From: CAG-877 sp963589235
GTDB lineage: Bacteria; Bacillota_I; Bacilli_A; RF39; UBA660
Reading direction: 5' to 3'
NCBI GenBank assembly: GCA_963589235.1
Contig: CAVAJX010000028.1
Coordinates: 1 to 24,675 of the forward strand
Length of the DNA: 24,675 nt
How positions within the stretch are numbered: position 1 is the first letter of the stretch; the number at the start of each line of letters is the position of its first letter. The notes beneath the pieces were generated by a model that saw nothing but the letters and a program-made list of their open reading frames with translations, was not told the DNA's origin and did no database searches. Positions 13,533-19,925 of the stretch are shown piece by piece. The position numbers and the translations under genes are program-made.

Positions 13533-14495
13533 ATGACAATAGTATCAATGAATTATTTATTAGAAGCTGGTGTTCATTTTGGACATCAAAGAAGAAGATG
13601 GAATCCTAAAATGAAGGAATACATCTATACTACAAGAGATGACATTTATATAATCGATTTACAAAAAACAGTTAAGAAATTAGAAGAAGCTTATGAAGCT
13701 ATGAAAGAAATAGCTCAAAATGGTGGAACAGTTTTATTTGTAGGAACTAAGAAACAAGCTCAAGAAGCTGCTGAAGAAAGTGCTACAAGAACTAACATGT
13801 ATTTCGTAAATGAACGTTGGTTAGGTGGAACTTTAACTAACTTTAAGACAATTCGTTCTAGAATTAGAAGAATGGAAGAAATCGAAAAGATGGAACAAGA
13901 AGGAATTTTCGAAATGCTTCCTAAAAAAGAAGTTATTCAAATTAAAAAAGAATATGATAAGTTAAATAAAAACTTAAGAGGAATTAGAGAAATGAAGAAA
14001 ATGCCTCAAGCATTAGTAATCGTTGATCCTCGTAAAGAAGAAATAGCTATTAAAGAAGCTCGTATTTTAGGTATTCCAGTATTTGGTATCGTAGATACTA
14101 ACTGTGATCCAGATATGGTAGATTATGTAATTCCAGGTAATGATGATGCTGTTAGAGCAGTTAAATTATTAATCGGTGCTTTAACTAACGCTATTGCTGA
14201 AGTTAACGGTAATGAAGTAATTGACTTTGTTAGTGAAGAAGATAAAGCAAAAGCTGAAAAGAAAGCTCAAAAGAAGGAAGCTAAAGAAGAAAAACAAGAA
14301 GTAAAAGAAGAAACTAAGGAAGAAGTTAAAGAAGAAAAAGCTGAAGTAAAAGAAGAGGTTAAAGAAGAAGTTAAAGCAGAAGTAAAATTAGATGATTTAA
14401 CTTTAGCTGAATTAAAAGCTATGGCTAAAGAAAAAGAAATCAAAGGTTATTCTACTATGAAGAAAGCTGAATTAGTAGAAGCTTTAACTAAATAG
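13533..14495 (+). CDS. rpsB: 30S ribosomal protein S2 with SAP/Rho_N-like C-terminal tail
   Basis: S2 is a late-assembling 30S protein that supports S1 binding. The body (VSMNYLLEAGVHFGHQ, RWNPKM, NERWLGGTLTN, VDTNCDPD) ends near residue 235. A 50-residue acidic/basic repeat linker follows (AEKKAQKKEAKEEKQ type, residues 236-285), and residues 286-320 (LDDLTLAELKAMAKEKEIKG, then YSTMKKAELVEALTK) form a SAP or Rho_N-like unit. The last residues KAELVEALTK nearly match KAEIIEALTK at the end of L20. The total of 320 residues compares with 225-260 for most S2. AAGGAGA (13517-13523) is the ribosome site. The 90 bases between rplT and rpsB hold no promoter or terminator I can support. Confidence 0.96.
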   Translation: MTIVSMNYLLEAGVHFGHQRRRWNPKMKEYIYTTRDDIYIIDLQKTVKKLEEAYEAMKEIAQNGGTVLFVGTKKQAQEAAEESATRTNMYFVNERWLGGTLTNFKTIRSRIRRMEEIEKMEQEGIFEMLPKKEVIQIKKEYDKLNKNLRGIREMKKMPQALVIVDPRKEEIAIKEARILGIPVFGIVDTNCDPDMVDYVIPGNDDAVRAVKLLIGALTNAIAEVNGNEVIDFVSEEDKAKAEKKAQKKEAKEEKQEVKEETKEEVKEEKAEVKEEVKEEVKAEVKLDDLTLAELKAMAKEKEIKGYSTMKKAELVEALTK

Positions 14496-14510
14496 TTATT
14501 GAAGTCGACT

Positions 14511-14545
14511 AAGGAGGGTGGAAGGGAAATTTCATCCTCTTTTTT
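14511..14545 (+). terminator. Terminator between rpsB and tsf
   Basis: AAGGAGGGTG (14511-14520) pairs with CATCCTCTTT (14533-14542) with two G-U pairs, then a T run. Confidence 0.75.
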
Positions 14546-14546
14546 C

Positions 14547-14575
14547 TTTTCATATTGGAAAGATTAGTTTATAAT
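14547..14575 (+). promoter_or_regulatory. Promoter of tsf
   Basis: TTTTCA (14547-14552, weak), a 17-base spacer and perfect TATAAT (14570-14575), 24 bases before the tsf start. Confidence 0.5.
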
Positions 14576-14598
14576 TTAAATATATAGGAGGACAAATT

Positions 14599-15474
14599 AT
14601 GATTAAAGCAAGTGATGTTAAAGATTTAAGAGAAAAAACTGGTGCTGGTATGCTTGATTGTAAAAAAGCATTAGAGGCAACAGAAGGAGTTATGGAAAAG
14701 GCTATTGACTGGCTAAGAGAAAAAGGTATTGCTAAAGCTGCTAAGAAAGAAAGTAGAATTGCAGCTGAAGGTTTATGCCAAATCAAAGTTGATGGTAATA
14801 AAGCTGTTATGTTAGAAGTTAATTCTGAAACAGACTTTGTTGCTAAAAATGAAGAATTTACTAACTTTGTAGATTATTTAGCAGATGAAATTTTAAAGAA
14901 TGATGCTAAAACAGTAGAAGATGTTTTAAATATTAAAGATGGTAGCGAAACTATTAATGATAAATTAGTAGCTTTAGTTGCTAAAATTGGCGAGAAAATT
15001 AGTTTTAGACGTTTCACTGTTATTACTAAGAATGATGATGAGTGCTTTGGTACTTATAAGCATTTAGGTGGTAAAATTGGTGTTGTAGTTGTAGTTAAGG
15101 GAGCAGATGAAGCTGTTGCTAAAGATGTTGCTATGCAAGCTGCTGCTATGAATCCAGTTGGTCTTAGAAAAGAAGATGTACCAGCTGAAATGGTAGAAAA
15201 AGAATCTCATATTATTAAAGAACAAGTTATGGCTGAAGGTAAACCAGAAGCAATAGCTGAAAAAATGGTTATTGGTAGACTTAATAAATTCTATAAAGAA
15301 ATTTGTTTAGAAGAACAAGCATTTATTAAGGATTCTTCATTAACTGTACTTGATTATGTTAAAAACAATAATGGTGAAATTATTTCAATGGCTAGATTTG
15401 CTGTTGGTGAAGGAATCGAAAAAAGAGAAGAAAACTTTGCTGATGAAGTAATGAGTCAAATTAAAAATGCTTAG
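14599..15474 (+). CDS. tsf: Elongation factor Ts
   Basis: EF-Ts exchanges GDP for GTP on EF-Tu. The 291-residue protein has the N-terminal UBA-like domain (VKDLREKTGAGMLDCKKALE), the TDFVAKN signature in the core and a full C-terminal dimerisation region (AAMNPVGLRKEDVP). The length is normal. AGGAGG (14587-14592) is the ribosome site. It follows rpsB as usual, but a terminator and promoter lie between them, so it can be expressed separately. Confidence 0.97.
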   Translation: MIKASDVKDLREKTGAGMLDCKKALEATEGVMEKAIDWLREKGIAKAAKKESRIAAEGLCQIKVDGNKAVMLEVNSETDFVAKNEEFTNFVDYLADEILKNDAKTVEDVLNIKDGSETINDKLVALVAKIGEKISFRRFTVITKNDDECFGTYKHLGGKIGVVVVVKGADEAVAKDVAMQAAAMNPVGLRKEDVPAEMVEKESHIIKEQVMAEGKPEAIAEKMVIGRLNKFYKEICLEEQAFIKDSSLTVLDYVKNNNGEIISMARFAVGEGIEKREENFADEVMSQIKNA

Positions 15475-15495
15475 TTTTTAGGATAAGAGAAGTAT

Positions 15496-16062
15496 ATGAT
15501 AAAAAAGTTGGTATTAACATTATTAGTTGCTATTGTGTTTTTGTCTGGATGTTCTATTAAGAAAGTAGATGATCTTTCTCAGTCTGAGAAGTTTGCGAAA
15601 GAGTATTCAGTATCTAAGGATAATCCATTTAAATATGTTGGAATCGATGAGATTTTAGAAATATTTGAATCTGGAACTGGAGTGGTTTTCTTTGGTAACT
15701 CTGATGATGAATTTTCTAGGGAGACAGTTAGATTATTTACTGAAGCAATAGAGGATAGTGAAGTCAAAGACATTGATGTTTATTATTATGATCCTGTTGT
15801 TATTAGAGATAATAAAGATTATAAATATAATGAATTGTTAGATTTACTTGAAGGATATTTGAATAAAAATAATGATGAAGATTATTTATATTTACCTGAT
15901 ATTTATTTTGTAAAAGAAGGTAAAATAATAGGTCATGATAATGAATCAGCATTTGTTGCGACAAGTAATGAAGAGTATTCAATTGATGAAATTAAAAATA
16001 AATTATTTAACAAATACGTTAAATTATTAAATGATTATAACAGGAAAGATACTGATGAATAA
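15496..16062 (+). CDS. Thioredoxin-fold lipoprotein without CxxC
   Basis: This 188-residue secreted lipoprotein has a signal peptide with lysines at 3-4, a hydrophobic core and lipobox LSGC, so Cys19 would be lipidated. The rest suggests a thioredoxin fold: GVVFFGNSDDEF (62-73) sits where the CxxC strand-loop would be, and LPDIYFVKEGKIIG has the cis-proline position (Pro134) and following strand. No cysteine lies in the active-site position, so it cannot be an oxidoreductase of the normal kind; it may be a binding or scaffold protein. It lies 21 bases after tsf and ends at its own terminator. Confidence 0.7.
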   Translation: MIKKLVLTLLVAIVFLSGCSIKKVDDLSQSEKFAKEYSVSKDNPFKYVGIDEILEIFESGTGVVFFGNSDDEFSRETVRLFTEAIEDSEVKDIDVYYYDPVVIRDNKDYKYNELLDLLEGYLNKNNDEDYLYLPDIYFVKEGKIIGHDNESAFVATSNEEYSIDEIKNKLFNKYVKLLNDYNRKDTDE

Positions 16063-16078
16063 TTAGTATCTTTTTTTT
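16045..16078 (+). terminator. Terminator of the tsf and lipoprotein unit
   Basis: AAAGATACT (16045-16053) pairs with AGTATCTTT (16065-16073), followed by T residues to 16078. The stem overlaps the stop codon region of the lipoprotein gene. Confidence 0.85.
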
Positions 16079-16110
16079 ACGTAAAGTTTTTTGTTTATTT
16101 AAATAATCTA

Positions 16111-16139
16111 TTGTTTAGTTTTACTTATAAGTTTATAAT
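16111..16139 (+). promoter_or_regulatory. Promoter of the gene at 16160
   Basis: TTGTTT (16111-16116), a 17-base spacer and TATAAT (16134-16139). Confidence 0.75.
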
Positions 16140-16159
16140 ATTTTTAGAGGTGAAGACTT

Positions 16160-17074
16160 GTGAGTACTAAGAAAGAAAAGACAGAAGAAAAAGAAGTACC
16201 GGTTGTACAAGAAGATTTAGAAGATAAAGTTGAACGTTTAGTAGAAGAAAAGCTAGAAGAGGAGAAAAAAGAAAGAACTTCTAAAGTTACTATTTGGGCT
16301 TTAGTAATAGTTTTAATTTTAGCTTTAGGATATATTGCTTATGATAAAGGATTAATTTTTGGTAATTCTAGTACTAATACTACTGATGTATCTGATAAAG
16401 ATAATAATTCAGGCAATAAAAAAGATGAAGATGAAAGTAAGAATTATATTACCAAGTTAGAAGCTAACGATAGTACTGTTGTTGAGTTATTTGATAAGAT
16501 GAATAATGCAGCAGAACACTATTGTGGGGTTTCTGAATATTATACTAATTCTAGAGTTTCTGGTTCTAGTCTTGGTAATCAATTTGTATTCGATGTTGCT
16601 GTTTTAAATATTGAAAAGATGTATGGTACTGTGGATATTACAGAAGCACAATTTGAAAATGTTGTTAGTAGTATATTTGGAAGTAATTATAAATATAATC
16701 ATGTTTCATATAAAGCATGTTCTTTGTATGAATATAATTCTAATACTAAAGCATATGTATATCAAACTAGTTTAGAATGTGGTGGTTCTTGTGGTATTCA
16801 TGATTTAAGAAAAGTTGTTGGGGCTTATAAGGATGATAAGACATTAACTATTGAAGTAGGAGTTTTATTTGCTACTGATAATAATGATAACACATATAAT
16901 TATTATAAGGACTATAATAAAACTCAAGCTGTTACTGATTATGAAAAAGAAAATGGTGTTGAGTATGCTAAAGAAACCATTGAAAATGCTAAAAAAGGTA
17001 CAATTTACAATATGGTATTTACTTTAGAAAATGGTAATTATGTATATAGTTATACAGAGCCAAGTAATAAGTAA
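16160..17074 (+). CDS. Unidentified membrane-anchored protein with external domain
   Basis: I do not recognise a family. The 304-residue protein starts with a highly charged cytoplasmic helix (residues 1-41, many Glu and Lys, likely coiled coil). One membrane helix follows (43-61), then a Ser/Asn/Asp-rich linker (66-95) and an external domain of about 205 residues. That domain has four Cys (122, 187, 207, 211), the last two in ECGGSCG, which could form disulfides or a metal site. The overall plan resembles surface anchoring or substrate-sensing proteins. The start is GTG with AGAGGTGA (16146-16153) 6 bases before it. It is a single-gene unit with its own promoter and terminator. Confidence 0.8.
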   Translation: MSTKKEKTEEKEVPVVQEDLEDKVERLVEEKLEEEKKERTSKVTIWALVIVLILALGYIAYDKGLIFGNSSTNTTDVSDKDNNSGNKKDEDESKNYITKLEANDSTVVELFDKMNNAAEHYCGVSEYYTNSRVSGSSLGNQFVFDVAVLNIEKMYGTVDITEAQFENVVSSIFGSNYKYNHVSYKACSLYEYNSNTKAYVYQTSLECGGSCGIHDLRKVVGAYKDDKTLTIEVGVLFATDNNDNTYNYYKDYNKTQAVTDYEKENGVEYAKETIENAKKGTIYNMVFTLENGNYVYSYTEPSNK

Positions 17075-17089
17075 TTAGTTTTATATATG

Positions 17090-17120
17090 AGATACTAATT
17101 AATAGTTAGTATCTTTTTTT
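17090..17120 (+). terminator. Terminator of the gene at 16160
   Basis: AGATACTAA (17090-17098) pairs with TTAGTATCT (17106-17114), then seven T residues. The core GATACT...AGTATC is the same as in the terminator at 16045-16078. Confidence 0.88.
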
Positions 17121-17123
17121 GGC

Positions 17124-17152
17124 TTGTAAAATTAGAACATCTGTGATACGAT
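17124..17152 (+). promoter_or_regulatory. Promoter of antitoxin-like RNA
   Basis: TTGTAA (17124-17129), a 17-base spacer and TACGAT (17147-17152) with TG at 17144-17145, an extended -10. It lies directly after the preceding terminator. Predicted start about 17159. Confidence 0.6.
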
Positions 17153-17158
17153 GAATAT

Positions 17159-17273
17159 GTCAAGGAAACTTGAATAAAATAAAAATAGGGAATACTTAAT
17201 ATCGTTGTGTTAAGTACTTACCTCGTTTTAGTTTGGTTTGCACTTAGTCACATCATTGATTAAGTGCTTTTTC
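17159..17273 (+). ncRNA. Candidate RNA antitoxin of a type I module
   Basis: This small RNA is predicted at about 114 nt, with no coding frame. It starts with a hairpin TCAAG-GAAA-CTTGA (17160-17173). A middle hairpin ACTTAA/TTAAGT (17194-17199/17210-17215) and an 11-bp terminator stem (17240-17250 with 17257-17267, loop CATCAT, then TTTTTC) follow. It faces the toxin-like gene on the minus strand. Three blocks, TAGGGAATAC (17186-17195), GTTAAGT (17209-17215) and TTACCTC (17218-17224), recur in the same order in the toxin mRNA leader. TTACCTC can pair with the toxin ribosome site GAGGTGA. An antitoxin role is inferred from layout. Confidence 0.6.
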
Positions 17274-17287
17274 TTATTCATCGTTAC

Positions 17288-17356
17288 TTAAATAATAGAA
17301 GTAATAAGTAGGATGATGATAATGATTAGGCTGAAGATTAATAAATCTTTCTTCAT
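17288..17356 (-). CDS. 22-residue hydrophobic peptide, candidate type I toxin
   Basis: This minus-strand ORF starts MKKDLLIF and continues as an almost unbroken run of Ile and Leu to the end: one membrane helix with a basic start. It has a near-perfect ribosome site AGGAGGTGAT (17372-17363) six bases before the ATG, unusual for a random short ORF. The site is the 3' half of a hairpin formed with CTACCTC (17386-17380), so translation would be restrained. Size and composition resemble the Ibs and Fst-type membrane toxins of type I systems, which depolarise the membrane. I see no sequence match to a named family. A leader or regulatory peptide is the alternative. Confidence 0.6.
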   Translation of the reverse strand: MKKDLLIFSLIIIIILLITSII

Positions 17357-17453
17357 CAAAACATCACCTCCTCTCTATAGAGGTAGGCACTTAACTATTA
17401 ATGTATTCCCTAATTAAATTATACGAAAATAATTATAATATCCTAAAAAATGT

Positions 17454-17484
17454 AATATAAATATTATGTTAAATACATTGTCAA
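17454..17484 (-). promoter_or_regulatory. Promoter of the toxin-like gene
   Basis: On the minus strand, consensus TTGACA (17484-17479) is followed by TATATT (17459-17454) with a 19-base spacer; TTTATA at a 17-base spacer is the alternative. A start near 17447 gives a leader of about 90 nt. Its -35 overlaps the -35 of the plus-strand promoter at 17478. Confidence 0.5.
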
Positions 17485-17506
17485 AATAATAAAAAAATTA
17501 TATAAT
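17478..17506 (+). promoter_or_regulatory. Promoter of structured RNA before frr
   Basis: TTGTCA (17478-17483), a 17-base spacer and TATAAT (17501-17506). It shares the TTGTCAA heptamer with the minus-strand -35, so two promoters fire outward from one site. Predicted start about 17513. Confidence 0.75.
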
Positions 17507-17512
17507 ATTGGT

Positions 17513-17606
17513 GAACAAATTAGTACATGTTACTTTAGTCTTAAAAGTAGGAATTTTGATTGGTAACGATCAAAGTGACAAATTCTATTTGTCTTTTGTT
17601 CTAGTT
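17513..17606 (+). ncRNA. Putative structured RNA or leader upstream of frr
   Basis: An RNA of about 90 nt starts at the promoter above. GAACAAA (17513-17519) at its 5' end is complementary to TTTGTTC (17595-17601) at its 3' end. Between them lie ACTTT/AAAGT near 17532-17547, TTTGATT/GATCAAA near 17555-17574, and GACAAA/TTTGTC (17577-17582/17588-17593) followed by TTTTGTT, which could terminate. A separate promoter for frr follows, so this may be an independent sRNA or an attenuating leader. I recognise no family. Confidence 0.45.
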
Positions 17607-17616
17607 ATTATATAAT
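17589..17616 (+). promoter_or_regulatory. Promoter of frr
   Basis: TTGTCT (17589-17594), a 16-base spacer and TATAAT (17611-17616), with AAGGAG just before the gene start. Confidence 0.6.
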
Positions 17617-17643
17617 ATAAGTATTAAGGAGAGATGAAATATA

Positions 17644-18192
17644 ATGGATAGCGAAATGATTATCTTAGAATTAAATGAGAAAATGGATAAGGCAATTGCT
17701 ACTTTAGAAAAACGTTTTACTACTGTTAGAGCAGGAAGAGCTAATCCTTCTAGTTTGGATGGTATTATGGTTGAGTATTATGGTAGTATGACACCTTTAA
17801 AACAACTAGCAACTATATCTGTTCCAGAAGCTAGACAATTATTAATTAAGCCATTTGATAGAGGATGCTTAAAAGATATAGAGAAAGCTATTTTAGCTTC
17901 TAACTTAGGTTATAATCCTGGTAATGATGGAGAAACAATTAGAATTATTATTCCAGAACTTACAGAAGAGAGAAGAAGAGAATTAGTAAAACAAGTTAAA
18001 GCTTTAGCAGAAGAAGCTAAAGTTGCGATAAGAAATATTAGACGTGAAGGATTAGAAGATGTTTCTAAATTGGAAGTTTCAGAAGATGAAGAAAAAGGTT
18101 TAGAAAAAGATATTCAAGATATAGTTAATGAGTATAATAAAAAAGTAGAAGCAAAATTAAAAGAAAAAGAAGAAGAATTACTTACTGTTTAG
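17644..18192 (+). CDS. frr: Ribosome recycling factor
   Basis: RRF splits post-termination ribosomes together with EF-G. The 182-residue protein has the three-helix bundle sequence (MDKAIATLEKRFTTVRAGRANPSSLD, seen in parts) and the hinge domain (YYGSMTPLKQLATISVPEAR), ending in a long helix rich in Lys and Glu. The length is normal. In most Bacillota pyrH lies before frr and uppS after it; neither is here, so the gene has been moved or the cluster broken. AAGGAG (17625-17630) is the ribosome site. Confidence 0.97.
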   Translation: MDSEMIILELNEKMDKAIATLEKRFTTVRAGRANPSSLDGIMVEYYGSMTPLKQLATISVPEARQLLIKPFDRGCLKDIEKAILASNLGYNPGNDGETIRIIIPELTEERRRELVKQVKALAEEAKVAIRNIRREGLEDVSKLEVSEDEEKGLEKDIQDIVNEYNKKVEAKLKEKEEELLTV

Positions 18193-18202
18193 TAAGTTTT
18201 TT
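18180..18202 (+). terminator. Terminator of frr
   Basis: ACTTACT (18180-18186) pairs with AGTAAGT (18191-18197), loop GTTT, then a T run. The stop codon lies inside the hairpin. Confidence 0.8.
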
Positions 18203-18206
18203 CTTT

Positions 18207-18236
18207 AAAAAAAATTAACTACTCATTAGTAGCTAA
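18207..18236 (-). terminator. Terminator of sspI
   Basis: On the minus strand the stem 18236-18228 pairs with 18223-18215 (one mismatch, loop of 4), followed by eight T residues (18214-18207). It overlaps the sspI stop codon and faces the frr terminator. Confidence 0.65.
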
Positions 18237-18446
18237 TCCTTTTTCAACACGTTTTTTAATTATTTCAATAAGTTCATTTTTTAATTCTTGATCGGCATTT
18301 TCCCAGATGATACTTAAAAATACACCAAGTCCTGGTAAAGTTACTTCATCTTGTGATGTAACTGATTCATCTATAGCTTGACGAAGTGTATTATAATCAT
18401 CACCTTTAAAATTATTAATTATGTGTTCTCTGATACTCATATCCAT
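18219..18446 (-). CDS. sspI: Small acid-soluble spore protein SspI family
   Basis: SspI is a minor spore-core protein made in the forespore. The 75-residue protein matches the family: SIREHIINNFKGDD at the N-terminus and the central TLPGLGVFLSIIWENA segment, close to LPGLGVLFEVIWQ in Bacillus. The usual length is about 71. The first in-frame ATG (18461) lies within the ribosome site GAGGAGG (18459-18453), so the ATG at 18446 is chosen. It is transcribed opposite to its neighbours. Its presence with yqfC and yqfD supports a spore-forming host. Confidence 0.9.
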   Translation of the reverse strand: MDMSIREHIINNFKGDDYNTLRQAIDESVTSQDEVTLPGLGVFLSIIWENADQELKNELIEIIKKRVEKGLATNE

Positions 18447-18464
18447 ATCTTTCCTCCTCATATA

Positions 18465-18494
18465 TATAATGAGACAATATTGATATTTTTATAC
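18465..18494 (-). promoter_or_regulatory. Possible sigma-G promoter of sspI
   Basis: On the minus strand, GTATA (18494-18490), an 18-base spacer and CATTATA (18471-18465) fit the forespore sigma-G pattern, as expected for a spore-protein gene. The start would fall very near the ribosome site. Confidence 0.45.
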
Positions 18495-18501
18495 TGTTAT
18501 C

Positions 18502-18530
18502 TTAACTTTATTTTTTTTTATTTATATAGT
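18502..18530 (+). promoter_or_regulatory. Promoter of the metallopeptidase operon
   Basis: TTAACT (18502-18507), a 17-base spacer and TATAGT (18525-18530), 20 bases before the gene start. Confidence 0.55.
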
Positions 18531-18550
18531 AAAATATATTTGGTGATACA

Positions 18551-19189
18551 ATGAAATTGACTGTTAATGATAAAACATATGATATTGTTATTGAAAGAAA
18601 GTCTACAACGAAGAATACTTATATAAGAGTAAAACCTGATTTAACGGTTTTTGTTACTACTAATAGATTTACTACTACTAAAGCTATCACAAATTTAATA
18701 GAAGAAAATTATGATAAGTTAGTTAGAATGATAGAAGTTCAGGAAAAGAAGAAGGAAAATAATCAAGGATTTTTATATTTAGGTAAACAATATGATATTG
18801 TATATGTAGATTCTAATTCTATATCTTTTGGAGATACTAAAGTTTTTTTAGGAAAAGATTTTGATATTGATAAATGGTATAAGAAACAAGCTAAAGGTAT
18901 ATTTTTAGAACATTTAGATGAACAGTATAATAAATTTTCAAAACGTATTTGTTATCCAAAATTAAAGATAAGAAAGATGACTAGTCGTTGGGGTGTTTGT
19001 AATATTAGTTTAAAAACAATTACACTTAATTTGGAACTAATAAAAAGAGATACTAAATATTTAGATTATGTTATTGTTCATGAATTATCACATTTAATTC
19101 ATGCTGACCATTCGGAAAGATTTTGGGCATTAGTAGAAGAAAATATGCCTGATTATAAAAAATATCGTAAGGAGATGAAGGAATTTTGA
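18551..19189 (+). CDS. YgjP-like zinc metallopeptidase
   Basis: This 212-residue protein of the YgjP/DUF45 group is related to WSS1 and SprT peptidases. The zinc motif is HELSHLIHADHSERFW (HExxH plus a third His), preceded by the conserved KIRKMTSRWGVCN and followed by a terminal MPDYKKYRKEM segment typical of the family. The N-terminal half is a beta-rich domain starting MKLTVNDKTYDIVIER. The substrate is unknown. GGTGAT before the ATG is the ribosome site; the end overlaps the next gene by 4 bases. Confidence 0.9.
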   Translation: MKLTVNDKTYDIVIERKSTTKNTYIRVKPDLTVFVTTNRFTTTKAITNLIEENYDKLVRMIEVQEKKKENNQGFLYLGKQYDIVYVDSNSISFGDTKVFLGKDFDIDKWYKKQAKGIFLEHLDEQYNKFSKRICYPKLKIRKMTSRWGVCNISLKTITLNLELIKRDTKYLDYVIVHELSHLIHADHSERFWALVEENMPDYKKYRKEMKEF

Positions 19190-19923
19190 ATGTAATTACA
19201 AGTTTAGATAATGAAAAAGTTAAGTTATGTAAGAAGTTACAAAAAAAGAAATATCGTGATGAATATAAGTTATTTGTAGTTGAAGGGGCTCATTTAGCAT
19301 TAGAGGCTTTTAGAGCTGGTATTTTAGAAGAACTTATTTTGGAAGAACATCAAGATTTACCTTTTCCTTCACCATTTTGTTATTTTTCTAAAGAAGTAAT
19401 GAGTAAAGTTTCAACAATGGATACGCCAAGTACTGTGTTAGGACTATGTAGAAAAATAGATAATGATGATGTCATAGGTGAAAGAATTTTAGTTTTAGAT
19501 AATGTTCAAGATCCTGGTAATTTAGGGACTATTATTAGAAGTGCTTTAGCTTTTAATGTTTCAACAATTATTTTATCTGAAAATACAGTTGATTTATATA
19601 ATCCAAAGGTTTTAAGAGCAACACAAGGTATGTTATTTCATATGAATATAATTTCAAGAGATGTTGTGAATTGGCTTAGTACTATTGCTCCTTTAGGTAT
19701 TCCAATTTATGGTACTAAAGTTGATGGTGGATTTGATCCTAGAAAACTTACTAAAACTGAAAAGAAAAAGTTTGTTTTAATTGTAGGTAATGAAGGAAAA
19801 GGTGTAAGTAGTCGTGTTTTAGATCTTTGTAGTAAGAACCTTTGTATTCCTACTAATATAAGAGTTGAAAGTCTTAATGTTGCGGTTGCGACTAGTATTT
19901 TATTGTATGAGTTGGGGAATTAA
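19186..19923 (+). CDS. TrmH-family (SPOUT) RNA methyltransferase
   Basis: This 245-residue enzyme is of the TrmH/SpoU type that 2'-O-methylates rRNA or tRNA ribose. It has an N-terminal substrate-binding domain (KYRDEYKLFVVEG) and SPOUT motifs LDNVQDPGNLGTIIRSA, VLIVGNEGKGVS and IRVESLNVAVATSILLYE, which form the knotted SAM site. The start is TTG at 19186, overlapping the preceding stop codon. The exact target nucleotide cannot be told from sequence. It lies directly before rimM and trmD, so this is an RNA-modification operon. Confidence 0.9.
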   Translation: MNVITSLDNEKVKLCKKLQKKKYRDEYKLFVVEGAHLALEAFRAGILEELILEEHQDLPFPSPFCYFSKEVMSKVSTMDTPSTVLGLCRKIDNDDVIGERILVLDNVQDPGNLGTIIRSALAFNVSTIILSENTVDLYNPKVLRATQGMLFHMNIISRDVVNWLSTIAPLGIPIYGTKVDGGFDPRKLTKTEKKKFVLIVGNEGKGVSSRVLDLCSKNLCIPTNIRVESLNVAVATSILLYELGN

Positions 19924-19925
19924 TT

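Noticed and set aside
14550..14786. 78-codon minus-strand ORF
   Set aside because: It is antisense to tsf with no ribosome site or known motif.
15579..15773. 64-codon minus-strand ORF
   Set aside because: It is antisense to the lipoprotein gene, without signals of its own.
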